44,896 bases of DNA from CAYPOY01 sp964412395 (GTDB lineage Bacteria > Chloroflexota > Anaerolineae > B4-G1): positions 1-44,896 of the forward strand of contig CAYPOY010000002.1 in assembly GCA_964412395.1 (NCBI GenBank). The letters run 5' to 3'. Both the position numbers and the translations under genes were made by a program. The notes below the pieces were generated by a model that had not been told where the DNA came from, made no database searches, and was given only the letters and a program-made list of their open reading frames with translations. Positions 24,367 through 32,556 of the stretch are shown piece after piece; position 1 is the stretch's first letter, and each line of letters opens with the position of its first letter.

Positions 24367-24840
24367 TCAATCTCGCAGTCTCATGAGCTGGAGCAGCCGC
24401 TGGTCTGAAGTGACAAGATCGCCCTCCTCCCGGCTGAAGGCGGTCGCTGCGTGAACGGCATCGGGCCATTCTATTGGCTGCACACTGCCGTCAGGCATCG
24501 GGACCTCCGGCGGCACCTGACCGAACACCGGGATCAAATCCTCATCCATGGGTTCGACTGAGAACCAATCCGGGGGCTCCTGGAGGAGAGCGGCCAGTTG
24601 ATGCGGCTGAAAGCGTCCCGCCACAATCTCGTCCCATTTGTGCGCCAACTCAACAAAGGCCATCGCTGAGGCCGCCACTATGTAGCGTCCATTTCCATGC
24701 ACAATGCGGTTGATCTGCCGGGCGGTTTCTGGTGGAAGAAAGCGGCTGGTCTGGAATTGTGGTGTGATGCGATCCTCAGCCTGAAAGTATTGGGCCAACA
24801 CATCGGCCAGTGCGCCCGTGTCCAACACCAGGTCAGTCAT
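24367..24840 (-). CDS. PIN-domain nuclease
   Basis: 157 residues. I chose the ATG at 24840, 8 bases after GAGAGGTG; an in-frame GTG lies two codons upstream. The PIN acidic set is visible: Asp7 in LVLDTGALADVL, Glu64 in AFVELAHKW, Asp127 in EWPDAVHAATA and Asp146 in LVTSDQRL. PIN proteins are magnesium-dependent ribonucleases, often toxins or defence effectors. The start overlaps the preceding gene by 8 bases, so it is translationally coupled to the small protein and ATPase upstream. An AbrB- or Phd-type antitoxin is not seen, which argues against a plain VapBC pair. It is the last gene of the four-gene cassette. Confidence 0.75.
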   Translation of the reverse strand: MTDLVLDTGALADVLAQYFQAEDRITPQFQTSRFLPPETARQINRIVHGNGRYIVAASAMAFVELAHKWDEIVAGRFQPHQLAALLQEPPDWFSVEPMDEDLIPVFGQVPPEVPMPDGSVQPIEWPDAVHAATAFSREEGDLVTSDQRLLQLMRLRD

Positions 24841-25261
24841 TGGCACACACCTCTCCGTACCAGGCTTCCATCTCGGCGTAGAGTTCGTCCTCCCACCAGG
24901 TCTGCTCTGATGGACGCAGGGTTAAACGCCGTACTGCCTGATCAGGGGGCAACCTCTGTCCGCACACCGCCGGCCACAGACCTGTCACGACGTGCGAGTC
25001 GGAGCGCGCAAAGAGCGCCCGGTTCAGACAATCTACGTCTAACGGAGCTATGTAGAGGCATCCCATTTCCGTTACCGTCTGCCAGCCATTCAGAAACCTG
25101 GCCCAATCCAGACGGCGCCTGCGCTTGACGATGGAAGCGGCTACCTGGAGTGGCTCCATCACGGTGCACAAGAGTAACGCCCCTGCACGCTCGTAAACCT
25201 TTGAATTCTGCACCAGACGTTCTACGTCAGCATGGGAAAGCAGTCTGGTTCTCATGAGCAT
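24833..25261 (-). CDS. Small protein of unknown function between ATPase and PIN genes
   Basis: 142 residues. The ATG overlaps the ATPase stop (TAATG), with GGGAGG just before. Readable segments are MLMRTRLLSHADVERLVQNS, RRRRLDWARFLNGWQTVTE, LDVDCLNRALFARSDSHVV and the acidic end WWEDELYAEMEAWYGEV. No membrane helix and no nuclease motif is evident. The tight overlaps on both sides suggest a complex with the ATPase and the PIN protein, perhaps as adaptor or inhibitor. I do not recognise the family. Confidence 0.6.
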   Translation of the reverse strand: MLMRTRLLSHADVERLVQNSKVYERAGALLLCTVMEPLQVAASIVKRRRRLDWARFLNGWQTVTEMGCLYIAPLDVDCLNRALFARSDSHVVTGLWPAVCGQRLPPDQAVRRLTLRPSEQTWWEDELYAEMEAWYGEVCAND

Positions 25262-26649
25262 TATCCCTCCCCCAGCAAATCTGTCCGAACGGGAGGCAGT
25301 GGTTCCAGATCGTATTCTTCCGCAGGCTCGCTGGGGATCTCGGACTCGTAAATGGCGCGCACCTGATCGGCGTGAATCGTCTCCCATCCCTCCCGCACAG
25401 CCCGTTCCAGCACCAGCCGCAGCAGCGTCAGCATGGGGCCAGGTACACCGCCGGAGAGCCGTAGGGCTTCAACCACTGCCTCCTGGTCGAAGGGATGCAA
25501 TTGCCCTCGTTGGTCAGGCGGGGTGCGAAAGTAATCCAGGTAGGCCAATACAAGGGGGACGGCTGTTGCCTCGGCGTCCAACGGGCGGAAGTAAATGGTG
25601 TATGCCTGGGCCGCCCCACCGCTGACGGCGCACACCCGGTCCAGACCGGCGGCCTTCCAGTGGGGTGTCCAGAGTTCCTGTATATAGGGGTGAATGGTCA
25701 ATAGCAGACCGTAGAAGTGGGTATAGACGCTCTGAAAAGGGCCGTCTATGAAAAAGCGGCGCAGGTCGTCTACGAACGCACGCCGTTCCTGGCGGTTCTG
25801 GGGCACGACGATCTTTTCTACCTCATCCACTAACAACAACGTCTGGTAGATTTCAGCCGCCCGGAAGAGCCGCACCAGATCGTCAAAGACCAAAAAGTGT
25901 CCCTCCCGTCGCCAGCGGTAATCACTCTGTCGGGTGAGGAATTGCCGCTCCCAAACATCAGAGGCGTACCCATCGCGGGCCAGCGAACGGGCAATCTTTT
26001 CGCGCACACCGGCCCGGATCAAAACGCGCTCCACATCTGGATCTAGCATAAACATTGTGTTGATACCCTTCTCCTGTAGCCATTGGTTATCTCCCAGGGT
26101 AGGGCCTGGATCCCTCGGGTCAATCTGGGCCAGTATTTCCTCCTGAATCTGTTCAGAGAAGGCGCGCAACCGCCAGATGGCCCAGGCGATACAGTTTCCT
26201 GCGTTGAGTGCCTGGGCGATGAGCCGGGTAAACTGCCAGAACTTGCGTGTGCGCCCACCGCCTTCGGGTATCAGATGAGCCGCCAGCAGCATATAAGCCC
26301 CACCGGTCAGTTGGTCTCCCAAATCGGCCATAATCCGTCGGCGCTGATAATTGAGAAAGGCTGTTTTGCCGATCCCTCGCCCACGCCGGGTGGCATAATC
26401 CATCAATAACGCAATCGGGCGCGGTTCTGGCTGCCCTGGGCGAGGAATCAACAAACGTTCAAACTGTGCCTCTTCGGTCGCTCGCAAATCAGCGCGATAG
26501 ATTTCGCCGTTGCGCCGGGGGTCGCTACTGTCAGGAACGATGGTGGGCGAATCGGGAAAGGGGTTCTGGGTAAGCCCAAATCGAGCATACGGATTCTCCG
26601 CAGCAGGCATTGGCTGGGGACGGCGTAGAAGCGGGTTGCTGATGGTCAC
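25261..26649 (-). CDS. P-loop (AAA/STAND-like) ATPase of the inserted defence cassette
   Basis: 462 residues from a GTG that overlaps the upstream stop by 4 bases (GTGA), with AAAGGAGT before it. It has Walker A GRGIGKT (90-96, Lys95) in DYATRRGRGIGKTAFLN and Walker B LLLVDEVEKIV (Asp275-Glu276). The N-terminus carries FGLTQNPFPDSP, a phrase seen in ORC/ExeA-like ATPases. The C-terminal third (VPGPMLTLLRLVLERAVREG) looks like the helical lid and winged-helix end of such ATPases. It probably acts as a DNA- or complex-remodelling switch for the neighbouring PIN nuclease. It is distinct from the larger DUF499 ATPase of the same operon. Confidence 0.7.
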   Translation of the reverse strand: MTISNPLLRRPQPMPAAENPYARFGLTQNPFPDSPTIVPDSSDPRRNGEIYRADLRATEEAQFERLLIPRPGQPEPRPIALLMDYATRRGRGIGKTAFLNYQRRRIMADLGDQLTGGAYMLLAAHLIPEGGGRTRKFWQFTRLIAQALNAGNCIAWAIWRLRAFSEQIQEEILAQIDPRDPGPTLGDNQWLQEKGINTMFMLDPDVERVLIRAGVREKIARSLARDGYASDVWERQFLTRQSDYRWRREGHFLVFDDLVRLFRAAEIYQTLLLVDEVEKIVVPQNRQERRAFVDDLRRFFIDGPFQSVYTHFYGLLLTIHPYIQELWTPHWKAAGLDRVCAVSGGAAQAYTIYFRPLDAEATAVPLVLAYLDYFRTPPDQRGQLHPFDQEAVVEALRLSGGVPGPMLTLLRLVLERAVREGWETIHADQVRAIYESEIPSEPAEEYDLEPLPPVRTDLLGEG

Positions 26650-28010
26650 GGTAGACTCCTTTCCCTGCCCTGCGGCATGCGGGCCAGGGCGATCAGGGTA
26701 TGCGGAACGCCTTCCAGGTAGACCGGCCGGCGAAGTTGACCTGCACCACTGCTCTGTTCTTCGCGGATATCTGTCTCGACTGCGACAGACCAGGGGAAGT
26801 CGCGGGCTGGCAACTCGCGCACAATCTGTTCCAGAAAATAGTCAAAGCAGAGAGAACTCAGCCGCAACTGACGGCACACCTCATCACGCACATCCAACAG
26901 CGAAACATATAGAGTGCCGATGTGTGTCGCATAGTGCCGATGCACTGAAATTAATGTGCTCAGAAACGAATCTCGAACGGCTGTCCACGCCGGCCGGTGT
27001 AACCAGAGTGGGTCACCGCCGGGATGTTGAATCCCATTTAGCCTCTCAAATCGTTCCGTCGGAGCCGAAGGGCGAAAGGCGCTGGTGGGGAACAGCAAGC
27101 GACCAGCCACCTGGGGATGCCAGTCAGTATAGAAGATCAGTTCCAGTGCTTCCAGCCGGGGACACCACCCCATAAAAGTGCGCAGGTAGATGGGCGGGCG
27201 GCTCCCTGAGAAGTCCGGCTGGCTGGAGCCATAGGGCACTCTGTCAAACAGCAATCCCACGCTGGCCTCGCGCATAGCCAGTGTCAGACGTGTCCGGGGA
27301 CTGTATGAGGCGGGGCTCTGTTTACGGCGGCTACGGGGCTTGAGGGCGCTCAACCGCTCCCAGGCTCGCTGCACGGCAGATAGCCAGTCTTCGTCGCAGA
27401 TGGGAAAGGCATTAAGGCTGGCATCTCTCGCCCGTTGCGCTGCCGCCAGCGTTTGTTCGCGCAATGCATCGTCCCAGTGGTTGTTATCCCAACTTCGCGA
27501 CGATGGTCGCCAGTCAGCAAGAGGTGCAGGCAGAATGATCTCTCCTTGTCCCTCTGGGTTGATCTGCCATAGGCGGGCAATGAACCAACCGGGGATGACG
27601 TAAACTTGCTGCATCTTAGCAGTCAACAAGCGACGAAAGGCACGGGCATCCTGGCGCGAGAAGGTCAGCGCCCGTTGGCCGTCGGGTGTGATCACGTGCG
27701 GGGCAGTACTTAGCCCTTCTGTGGTTCCCCGGCGCGGCTGTAGCCAGTCAAAGTAACGCAGTTCGCGCATCAGCCGCTCCACGGTACGCGGACTTTGGCG
27801 CAGCACCAGACGCATCTTTTGCAGGCGCTGTCCTAACTCACGTTGGAGCAAGGATACGGTCACCGCCCCGTGTTCTATAGCCAAAGCCAGGGCCTCAGCG
27901 TACAGAGTTAAGTCAGTGAACAGGCCAACTTCACGGCTGCGCGGAGCAGGCCACTCTACAACCATCTGGTTACCCCTTGAGGTTGGCGAAAGGCGGGAAT
28001 CTTTACTCAT
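26646..28010 (-). CDS. Unknown protein with an N-terminal winged-helix-like region
   Basis: 454 residues. After a short polar leader the region ~30-110 looks like a winged helix (LYAEALALAIEHGAVTVSLL, QSPRTVERLMRELRYFDWLQ, PHVITPDGQRALTFSR). The rest is mixed alpha/beta with no motif I know (LLFDRVPYGSSQPDFSGSRP, LEALELIFYTDWHPQVAGRL, YLEGVPHTLIALARMPQGRE). The start overlaps the ASCH gene by 8 bases, and the end overlaps the ATPase by 4. It is the first gene of the four-gene cassette bounded by the duplicated gene end. It may be the DNA- or substrate-binding partner of the ATPase. Confidence 0.6.
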   Translation of the reverse strand: MSKDSRLSPTSRGNQMVVEWPAPRSREVGLFTDLTLYAEALALAIEHGAVTVSLLQRELGQRLQKMRLVLRQSPRTVERLMRELRYFDWLQPRRGTTEGLSTAPHVITPDGQRALTFSRQDARAFRRLLTAKMQQVYVIPGWFIARLWQINPEGQGEIILPAPLADWRPSSRSWDNNHWDDALREQTLAAAQRARDASLNAFPICDEDWLSAVQRAWERLSALKPRSRRKQSPASYSPRTRLTLAMREASVGLLFDRVPYGSSQPDFSGSRPPIYLRTFMGWCPRLEALELIFYTDWHPQVAGRLLFPTSAFRPSAPTERFERLNGIQHPGGDPLWLHRPAWTAVRDSFLSTLISVHRHYATHIGTLYVSLLDVRDEVCRQLRLSSLCFDYFLEQIVRELPARDFPWSVAVETDIREEQSSGAGQLRRPVYLEGVPHTLIALARMPQGRERSLP

Positions 28011-28081
28011 CGCTCAACAAAATCCGTAGCGCCTTTTGCGCCTGGGACGCGCTCGCTCCAGCGGTGCATTTGCTGAACCAG
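28003..28081. repeat. 79-bp direct repeat flanking the four-gene cassette (copy 2)
   Basis: This is the 3' end of the ASCH-fusion gene; copy 1 is at 24274-24352 in the same orientation. The best conserved part is GCGGTGCATTTGCTGAACCA, identical in both. The copies bracket ~3.65 kb holding the winged-helix-like, ATPase, small and PIN genes. Confidence 0.75.
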
Positions 28082-28899
28082 TAGTACGCCTCCTCGGACG
28101 GCATGGCCCGCAATGCGCCGGAGATAGCCTCAATTCGGTCCATTCGGCTCAGCGGCTTGACCGCCAGGAAGAGAAGCCCTAAGCGCAGGCCGGTCTCCTC
28201 GTCCAGTCGGAAGGGCTTTTTCCGCTCCCGTGAGAGGTCCGTGGCCCTGTAGCCCGCCTTGCGCAGCGCTTCCAGCACGTGGTCGGCCACAGCCCGTAGC
28301 GGGTCGCCGGCGAGCGACACCAACTGCAGGGGCTTTGTTGGGGGAGCATTAGACTCCCGCCCGGCGTTGGCGGCCACTGGCCACTGGTAGAGCGCCAGGC
28401 CGTAGTCGCCGCCACCGTGGGGCGCCACACGCAGTTCGAAGGGCTTTTCGGGGTCGTAGACCGGTGCATCCGGCCGCACGGTGTAGGTTACCCTGGGCGG
28501 CGGTAGTGCTTCCCCCGCTATCACCTCATCGGGCACGTTGAACAGGCTCATACGGCCGCGTATGGAGATCGGCTGGGGCAACCGTTGGGGGTGCTCCAGC
28601 CGCCAACCAAACATCGGGCCGGGAAAGTCGCGCTGGGACAGGTGCTGATCGCGCAGAGTCTCCCACATCGAGTCGTCCAGCGCCAAAACGTCTACCAGTT
28701 CCACCGTGCCGACCAGCGCGCCGCGTACCACTCTTGCCGGATCCAGACCATAAGCCAGACATGCCTCTTCCCGCACCGTCTGACTGGCGTGGATGGCAAT
28801 GCGGCCGCGGTGATTCGTCTTCCAGGTGCGCAACTCGATGGTCTTGCGCCCCCGGAGGATGAGTTCAGCCCAGGGTTGGCGGATGCTGAGTGCTTTCAC
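28003..28899 (-). CDS. ASCH domain fused to a defence-associated C-terminal domain
   Basis: 298 residues. The start is a GTG overlapping the DUF499 stop by 4 bases (GTGA). The N-terminus is a clear ASCH domain (MKALSIRQPWAELILRGRKT, ELRTWKTNHRGRIAIHAS, GALVGTVELVDV, up to ~130), a PUA-like fold that binds RNA or modified nucleotides. The C-terminal ~150 residues (FELRVAPHGGGDYGLALYQW, LVSLAGDPLRAVADHVLEAL, EEAYYWFSKCTAG) form a second domain that I recall as a small companion protein of DUF499 ATPases; I do not name it. The fusion suggests the ASCH unit senses a nucleic acid or modified base for the complex. A remnant of a second copy of the C-terminus lies at 24274. Confidence 0.75.
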   Translation of the reverse strand: MKALSIRQPWAELILRGRKTIELRTWKTNHRGRIAIHASQTVREEACLAYGLDPARVVRGALVGTVELVDVLALDDSMWETLRDQHLSQRDFPGPMFGWRLEHPQRLPQPISIRGRMSLFNVPDEVIAGEALPPPRVTYTVRPDAPVYDPEKPFELRVAPHGGGDYGLALYQWPVAANAGRESNAPPTKPLQLVSLAGDPLRAVADHVLEALRKAGYRATDLSRERKKPFRLDEETGLRLGLLFLAVKPLSRMDRIEAISGALRAMPSEEAYYWFSKCTAGASASQAQKALRILLSDE

Positions 28900-31800
28900 G
28901 ATTCCTGTGCCTCAAACGGTTCGGCGTCCACCACCATGCGCCCAAAGCCCAGCGTGGTGAACACCTCGTGGATGGTCTGGAACTGGTCCGAGCCCACGGC
29001 CAGCCCGTCGGGGAAATCGGCCCGCAGCGTGGTCCTGACCAGCAGTTTGCTGGCCTCCTGGCCGAAGGGGTCTGTGACCTGCTTCAACCGTTTGTAGCGG
29101 TCCCAGCCACCGGTGAAGGTCACGCTCACAGACTCTTCCTCGCCAAACTCGGCGTTGAAGGATTGCTCGACGTGAAACCGGCCCTTGCCTAGTTGCGGGA
29201 TGGCCAGCCCCATAGCGCGGGCCTCGGTTGCGCCTTCCCTCCCCTGGCCCTCAATGCGGGCGAACAGCTGGCGCAGGCTGCTCACCCCCTGGTCGGCGCA
29301 TTGGTCGAGCAATCTCTGAAAGGCTTGGGCCGGCGCGCCCTCCGCGTGCAGTCGAATTGGTGGCGTGATGTCGGGGGCCTCCCGGCCGCAGATGCACTGG
29401 CTGATGGGGCGCTGGCAGACGGGGCAGATGCGTTCACGGCCTTCCTCTCTTTCGGCCTCCTCACCTTTGATCTTCAAACCGACCCGTCTGGCCTCCTCAG
29501 GTGTGTACAAGAAGGCTTCCTCGCTGATCTGGACGGCCGGCACTGGTGAGGATGCACCGTAGCCCACCTCTCCGACGCTGTCATAGTAGACCCATACGCC
29601 CTGGGAGATGCCGTTGCGGATGGTCTTCTTCAGTTGATTCAGGTCCAGCAGAATGCGCAGCCCTAAGCGGCGGGCGAAGGCGCGGCGCAGGTCCTCGGTG
29701 GAGATAGTCACCTGACCCGTGTCCCAGGCTTTGGCCCTGACGAAGGCGGCCGGCAGGGTTGGGTCGTCGGCCGTCAGAACCTTCTGCAACTGCTTCAACA
29801 CCCGCAGCACCACGTTGGTCTGGTCCTGGTTCACCTCGCCCTGGTCCTGAGGCGGCAGGGTCTCCCGGACCAGGTTGCTGTACCGCTGCGGGGCGTCGGC
29901 GCTGGGGTAGTAGAGATACTTGTAGGCTTTGGTGATGGCAACCCGCACGTCCAACTCGGCTGCCTCGGCCATCTTCTTCAGCCGCTTGCGCTGCTCCTGG
30001 TGAAACTCGCGCAACCGCTCGGCGTCCCCAACGATGCGGCCAATGGCCAGGTAGCGCTGGGCCACCCGTACCACGTTTTCCACCTGGTCCTCGTCCGCCA
30101 CCAGGAAGAGCACGTTGTTCTTGTAGGTGCGGTAGCCCTCCAGCGATCCGGCGTGGTCGAAGATGCGCTGCACCAGGTCGGGCGGGGCAGCGGCGCCGGC
30201 CGTGCTCGTCGCTGCGTCGTAGTGCACGATGGCCAGTTTTGGTTTCTCGGCGTCGTCATCCACGTCGCCCGCCTCGCTGGGAAAGTAGACCGGCTTCAGG
30301 TAACCCGTCTTCCACACCTGGCGGATGCGGCGGTCCAGTTCCGCCTTGGCCTTCACCCGACCGACCATCCCCATCTCGTCGGCGATGATTTTGTTCAGCG
30401 AAGGCTCGGTTTTGAAGCGGTAGCGACGGCTGTCCCAGTCGAGGAACCAGCCGCTCTCCACCAGCCGCTCGGCAGCCTTGGTCACCATGGCCGGGTCGTC
30501 GTCCGGTGTCAGCACGGCCAGGGATAGGTCGGCTGGATCCACCCCCGTGGCTATCCCCTGGGTCAGGCTATGGAGGAAGGCGGTCGTGGCCACGCGGCGG
30601 GCGTAAGGGGGCTTCCCCGCCTCGAGCCACGGGGTGTCAATGACCTGCGCGTGAGCCTGGGAGCCGGCGAGTGGGCTGACGATGTCGGCCTCAATGACCT
30701 GCTTGAAGGCCGGGCGGTCCAGACGGCTGGTCAGGTCGCTGGCGATGCCCTCCACCCCCAGGTCGAGGTGAAACGGGTGGATCAGGTAGGTATCAGGAGG
30801 GCGGGTCTCCCACAGGCGGCGGACGACCATCGCCAGAAGGCGCAACGCGCCCCGCGTCTTCTGGAAGTTGGGGATGGTTGAGGTCTTGCGGTTCAGCGTG
30901 GTTAGCAACTCGGGATGGAAGGGGTAGTCCCCGACCATCTCCTCGGCGTACTCAGCACGCAACGCCCGCTGGGGCAGGTTGGCCCCTTGATCAATGACGC
31001 GCCGGTAGTAGTCCGCATAAGCCTTGACGGTCTTGCGGGCTCTGTCTCGATGAGTCGTCTTGAACAGGCGATGTGTCACAATGGCCGCGATCTCCGCCTC
31101 GCCCGTCGGTGTGATGACCCGCTCCTGGCGCGCCGATAATCGCCTGGCCTCGGCCAGTTCCTGGCGCAGTTCCTCCGTCTCCTTGCCGAAGGCGTCGCGG
31201 GAGTCGGCCAGTGTCAGCACCACCACCGTCCGCTCCTTGCTGGCGGCGAATTCGAACAGCGACATGAGGAAGGCCACCGTCTGCTCGGCCAGGTCGGATT
31301 TCCCGGTTGCGGTCGGCACGGTCTTGGCGGCGCGGAGGTGGCGGGCCACCTCGTCCAGCATGATGAGCGTCGGGTCATCTCCGACCAGTTTCTCCAGCAA
31401 GCCAGTGCCCGGCGCGGAGCGGTCATGGTCGCTGCCCGCGGTGTGGGCGTACCCCGCAGCGCCGCCCAGTTGATACGCCAGTTCGCCCCACAGGGTATAG
31501 GTGGTCACATCTCCGTGGTCGAGGCCGTCGCGGGGCTGCAGGTCTGAGCCGACGATGCCGACCACGCGCACCGCGCCACTGGCCGGGATCAGCGGAGCAT
31601 CAACAAAGGATGGCCCGGGCACATACCCCTTGGCCGCGTGGTAGAGAGCGATCAGGTTGTGGGTCTTGCCACCTCCGAAGGCCGTCTCCAGGCGAATGAT
31701 GGCGTTATTGGCTGGCTTCGCGCCCGTCAGCCGGCCCAGCGCCTCGTCGAGCAGGAGTTTCAGCCCTTCGGTGGGGTAAGTATTGTCACAGAACGTGGCG

Positions 31801-31928
31801 GGGTCCTGGTAGACGGGATCAGCCTTGCCCTCTATGACATCTCTCAGGCGGGCGGCGAAGATTTCTTCCCGCAGTTCGCCCTTCAGGACTTCGGATCGCG
31901 GTTCACAACTGTCGAAGATTGTCTTCAC
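28896..31928 (-). CDS. DUF499-family ATPase of a defence system
   Basis: 1010 residues from a GTG with GGAGGAG six bases upstream. It has Walker A in LETAFGGGKTHNLIALYH (GGGKT, Lys88) and Walker B in PTLIMLDEVARHLRA (Asp192-Glu193). The middle is the large helical and winged region of DUF499 proteins. Near residues 832-845 a small zinc-binding cluster appears (ICPVCQRPISQCICG). The C-terminal ~130 residues form another beta-rich domain. DUF499 ATPases are found beside DUF1156 methylases and helicases in bacterial defence islands and resemble the ATPases of BREX/Pgl-type systems. It is the first gene of the operon and directly follows a near-consensus promoter. It probably couples ATP hydrolysis to assembly or target recognition. 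Confidence 0.85.
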   Translation of the reverse strand: MKTIFDSCEPRSEVLKGELREEIFAARLRDVIEGKADPVYQDPATFCDNTYPTEGLKLLLDEALGRLTGAKPANNAIIRLETAFGGGKTHNLIALYHAAKGYVPGPSFVDAPLIPASGAVRVVGIVGSDLQPRDGLDHGDVTTYTLWGELAYQLGGAAGYAHTAGSDHDRSAPGTGLLEKLVGDDPTLIMLDEVARHLRAAKTVPTATGKSDLAEQTVAFLMSLFEFAASKERTVVVLTLADSRDAFGKETEELRQELAEARRLSARQERVITPTGEAEIAAIVTHRLFKTTHRDRARKTVKAYADYYRRVIDQGANLPQRALRAEYAEEMVGDYPFHPELLTTLNRKTSTIPNFQKTRGALRLLAMVVRRLWETRPPDTYLIHPFHLDLGVEGIASDLTSRLDRPAFKQVIEADIVSPLAGSQAHAQVIDTPWLEAGKPPYARRVATTAFLHSLTQGIATGVDPADLSLAVLTPDDDPAMVTKAAERLVESGWFLDWDSRRYRFKTEPSLNKIIADEMGMVGRVKAKAELDRRIRQVWKTGYLKPVYFPSEAGDVDDDAEKPKLAIVHYDAATSTAGAAAPPDLVQRIFDHAGSLEGYRTYKNNVLFLVADEDQVENVVRVAQRYLAIGRIVGDAERLREFHQEQRKRLKKMAEAAELDVRVAITKAYKYLYYPSADAPQRYSNLVRETLPPQDQGEVNQDQTNVVLRVLKQLQKVLTADDPTLPAAFVRAKAWDTGQVTISTEDLRRAFARRLGLRILLDLNQLKKTIRNGISQGVWVYYDSVGEVGYGASSPVPAVQISEEAFLYTPEEARRVGLKIKGEEAEREEGRERICPVCQRPISQCICGREAPDITPPIRLHAEGAPAQAFQRLLDQCADQGVSSLRQLFARIEGQGREGATEARAMGLAIPQLGKGRFHVEQSFNAEFGEEESVSVTFTGGWDRYKRLKQVTDPFGQEASKLLVRTTLRADFPDGLAVGSDQFQTIHEVFTTLGFGRMVVDAEPFEAQES

Positions 31929-31993
31929 GGGGATCTCCTCCTAACCGCACAGATCGCAACCTTTCGAGGTGTTCTTGGGCCTCTACCGCGGTA

Positions 31994-32022
31994 AGTATAG
32001 TTCAACCCTGGGCATAAGTCAA
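31994..32022 (-). promoter_or_regulatory. Sigma-70-type promoter of the defence operon
   Basis: On the minus strand, -35 TTGACT (32017-32022), a 17-base spacer and -10 TATACT (31994-31999). The start of transcription would be near 31987, giving a leader of ~60 bases ahead of the DUF499 GTG. Confidence 0.75.
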
Positions 32023-32059
32023 CAGCCGGTGGACGTCAGGGGTTCGTAGGGCGGCCGCG

Positions 32060-32425
32060 ATGAAGCCCGCCACCGTCAACCGCGAACTGGCGTCTCTTTC
32101 GGTCCTCTACCGCCGGGCGGGGGAGATGGGGCAGGTGGAGCGCGATCCCACCCGGTACGGTCAACGGGGTGAAGCAGCAGCCCACGGCGCCGAAGGCCCT
32201 GAGCAAGCAGGCCCTGAACCGCATTCTGCGGGAGGCGCGCAAGTGGAGCCGAAGGGATACCGCACTTCTGGAGTTCCTGGCTGCGACCGGGCTGCGGGCC
32301 TCAGAGGTGGCCAGTCTGATAATAGGTGACCTGACTTCCTGGGCCACAGCCGGTTGGATACGACGGTGCGGTACAGCCGGCCGAGCGAGGAGGATCTGGC
32401 GCAGGCGGCGGAGCGGATGGGGTAG
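32060..32425 (+). pseudogene. Decayed tyrosine recombinase (XerC/phage integrase type)
   Basis: Three pieces of one gene are readable in different frames. The N-terminal core-binding part is KPATVNRELASLSVLYRRAG. After a frame change near 32155 the middle reads KALSKQALNRILREARKWSR, then LLEFLAATGLRASEVASLII, which holds the first catalytic Arg. After a deletion near 32333 the end reads LGHSRLDTTVRYSRPSEEDL with the catalytic His and Tyr, then a stop at 32423-32425. The segment with the second Arg is lost, as is the extreme N-terminus. It is not functional. It lies directly upstream of, and divergent from, the defence operon, which suggests the island or a neighbour was once brought in by site-specific recombination. 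Confidence 0.75.
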
Positions 32426-32488
32426 CAGAGAGAAGATGCAATTCACTTCCGAACTAGCCACATCGGCACTCCAGCACATCATCGGAGC

Positions 32489-32520
32489 GGAGTCGCCCGT
32501 GAATGTTCACGGGCAACTCC
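32489..32520. terminator. Inverted repeat between convergent genes
   Basis: GGAGTCGCCCGTGAA and TTCACGGGCAACTCC pair over 15 bases with one mismatch and a 2-base loop. It lies between the recombinase remnant and the stop of the coiled-coil gene. There is no clear T-run, so termination is a guess; it could also be part of a recombination site. Confidence 0.4.
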
Positions 32521-32556
32521 AATGCAAGTAGTAACTGTCGGTGTCCCATCCTCTCT

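Noticed and set aside
24367..25261. PIN gene and its upstream partner as a plain VapBC toxin-antitoxin pair
   Set aside because: The upstream protein is 142 residues and lacks an AbrB, Phd or RHH look; both are tightly joined to an ATPase gene, so a larger module is more likely.
28896..31928. Calling the operon a BREX system
   Set aside because: DUF499 and a methylase are reminiscent of BREX/Pgl, but no PglZ phosphatase, BrxL protease or BrxA/BrxB is present.
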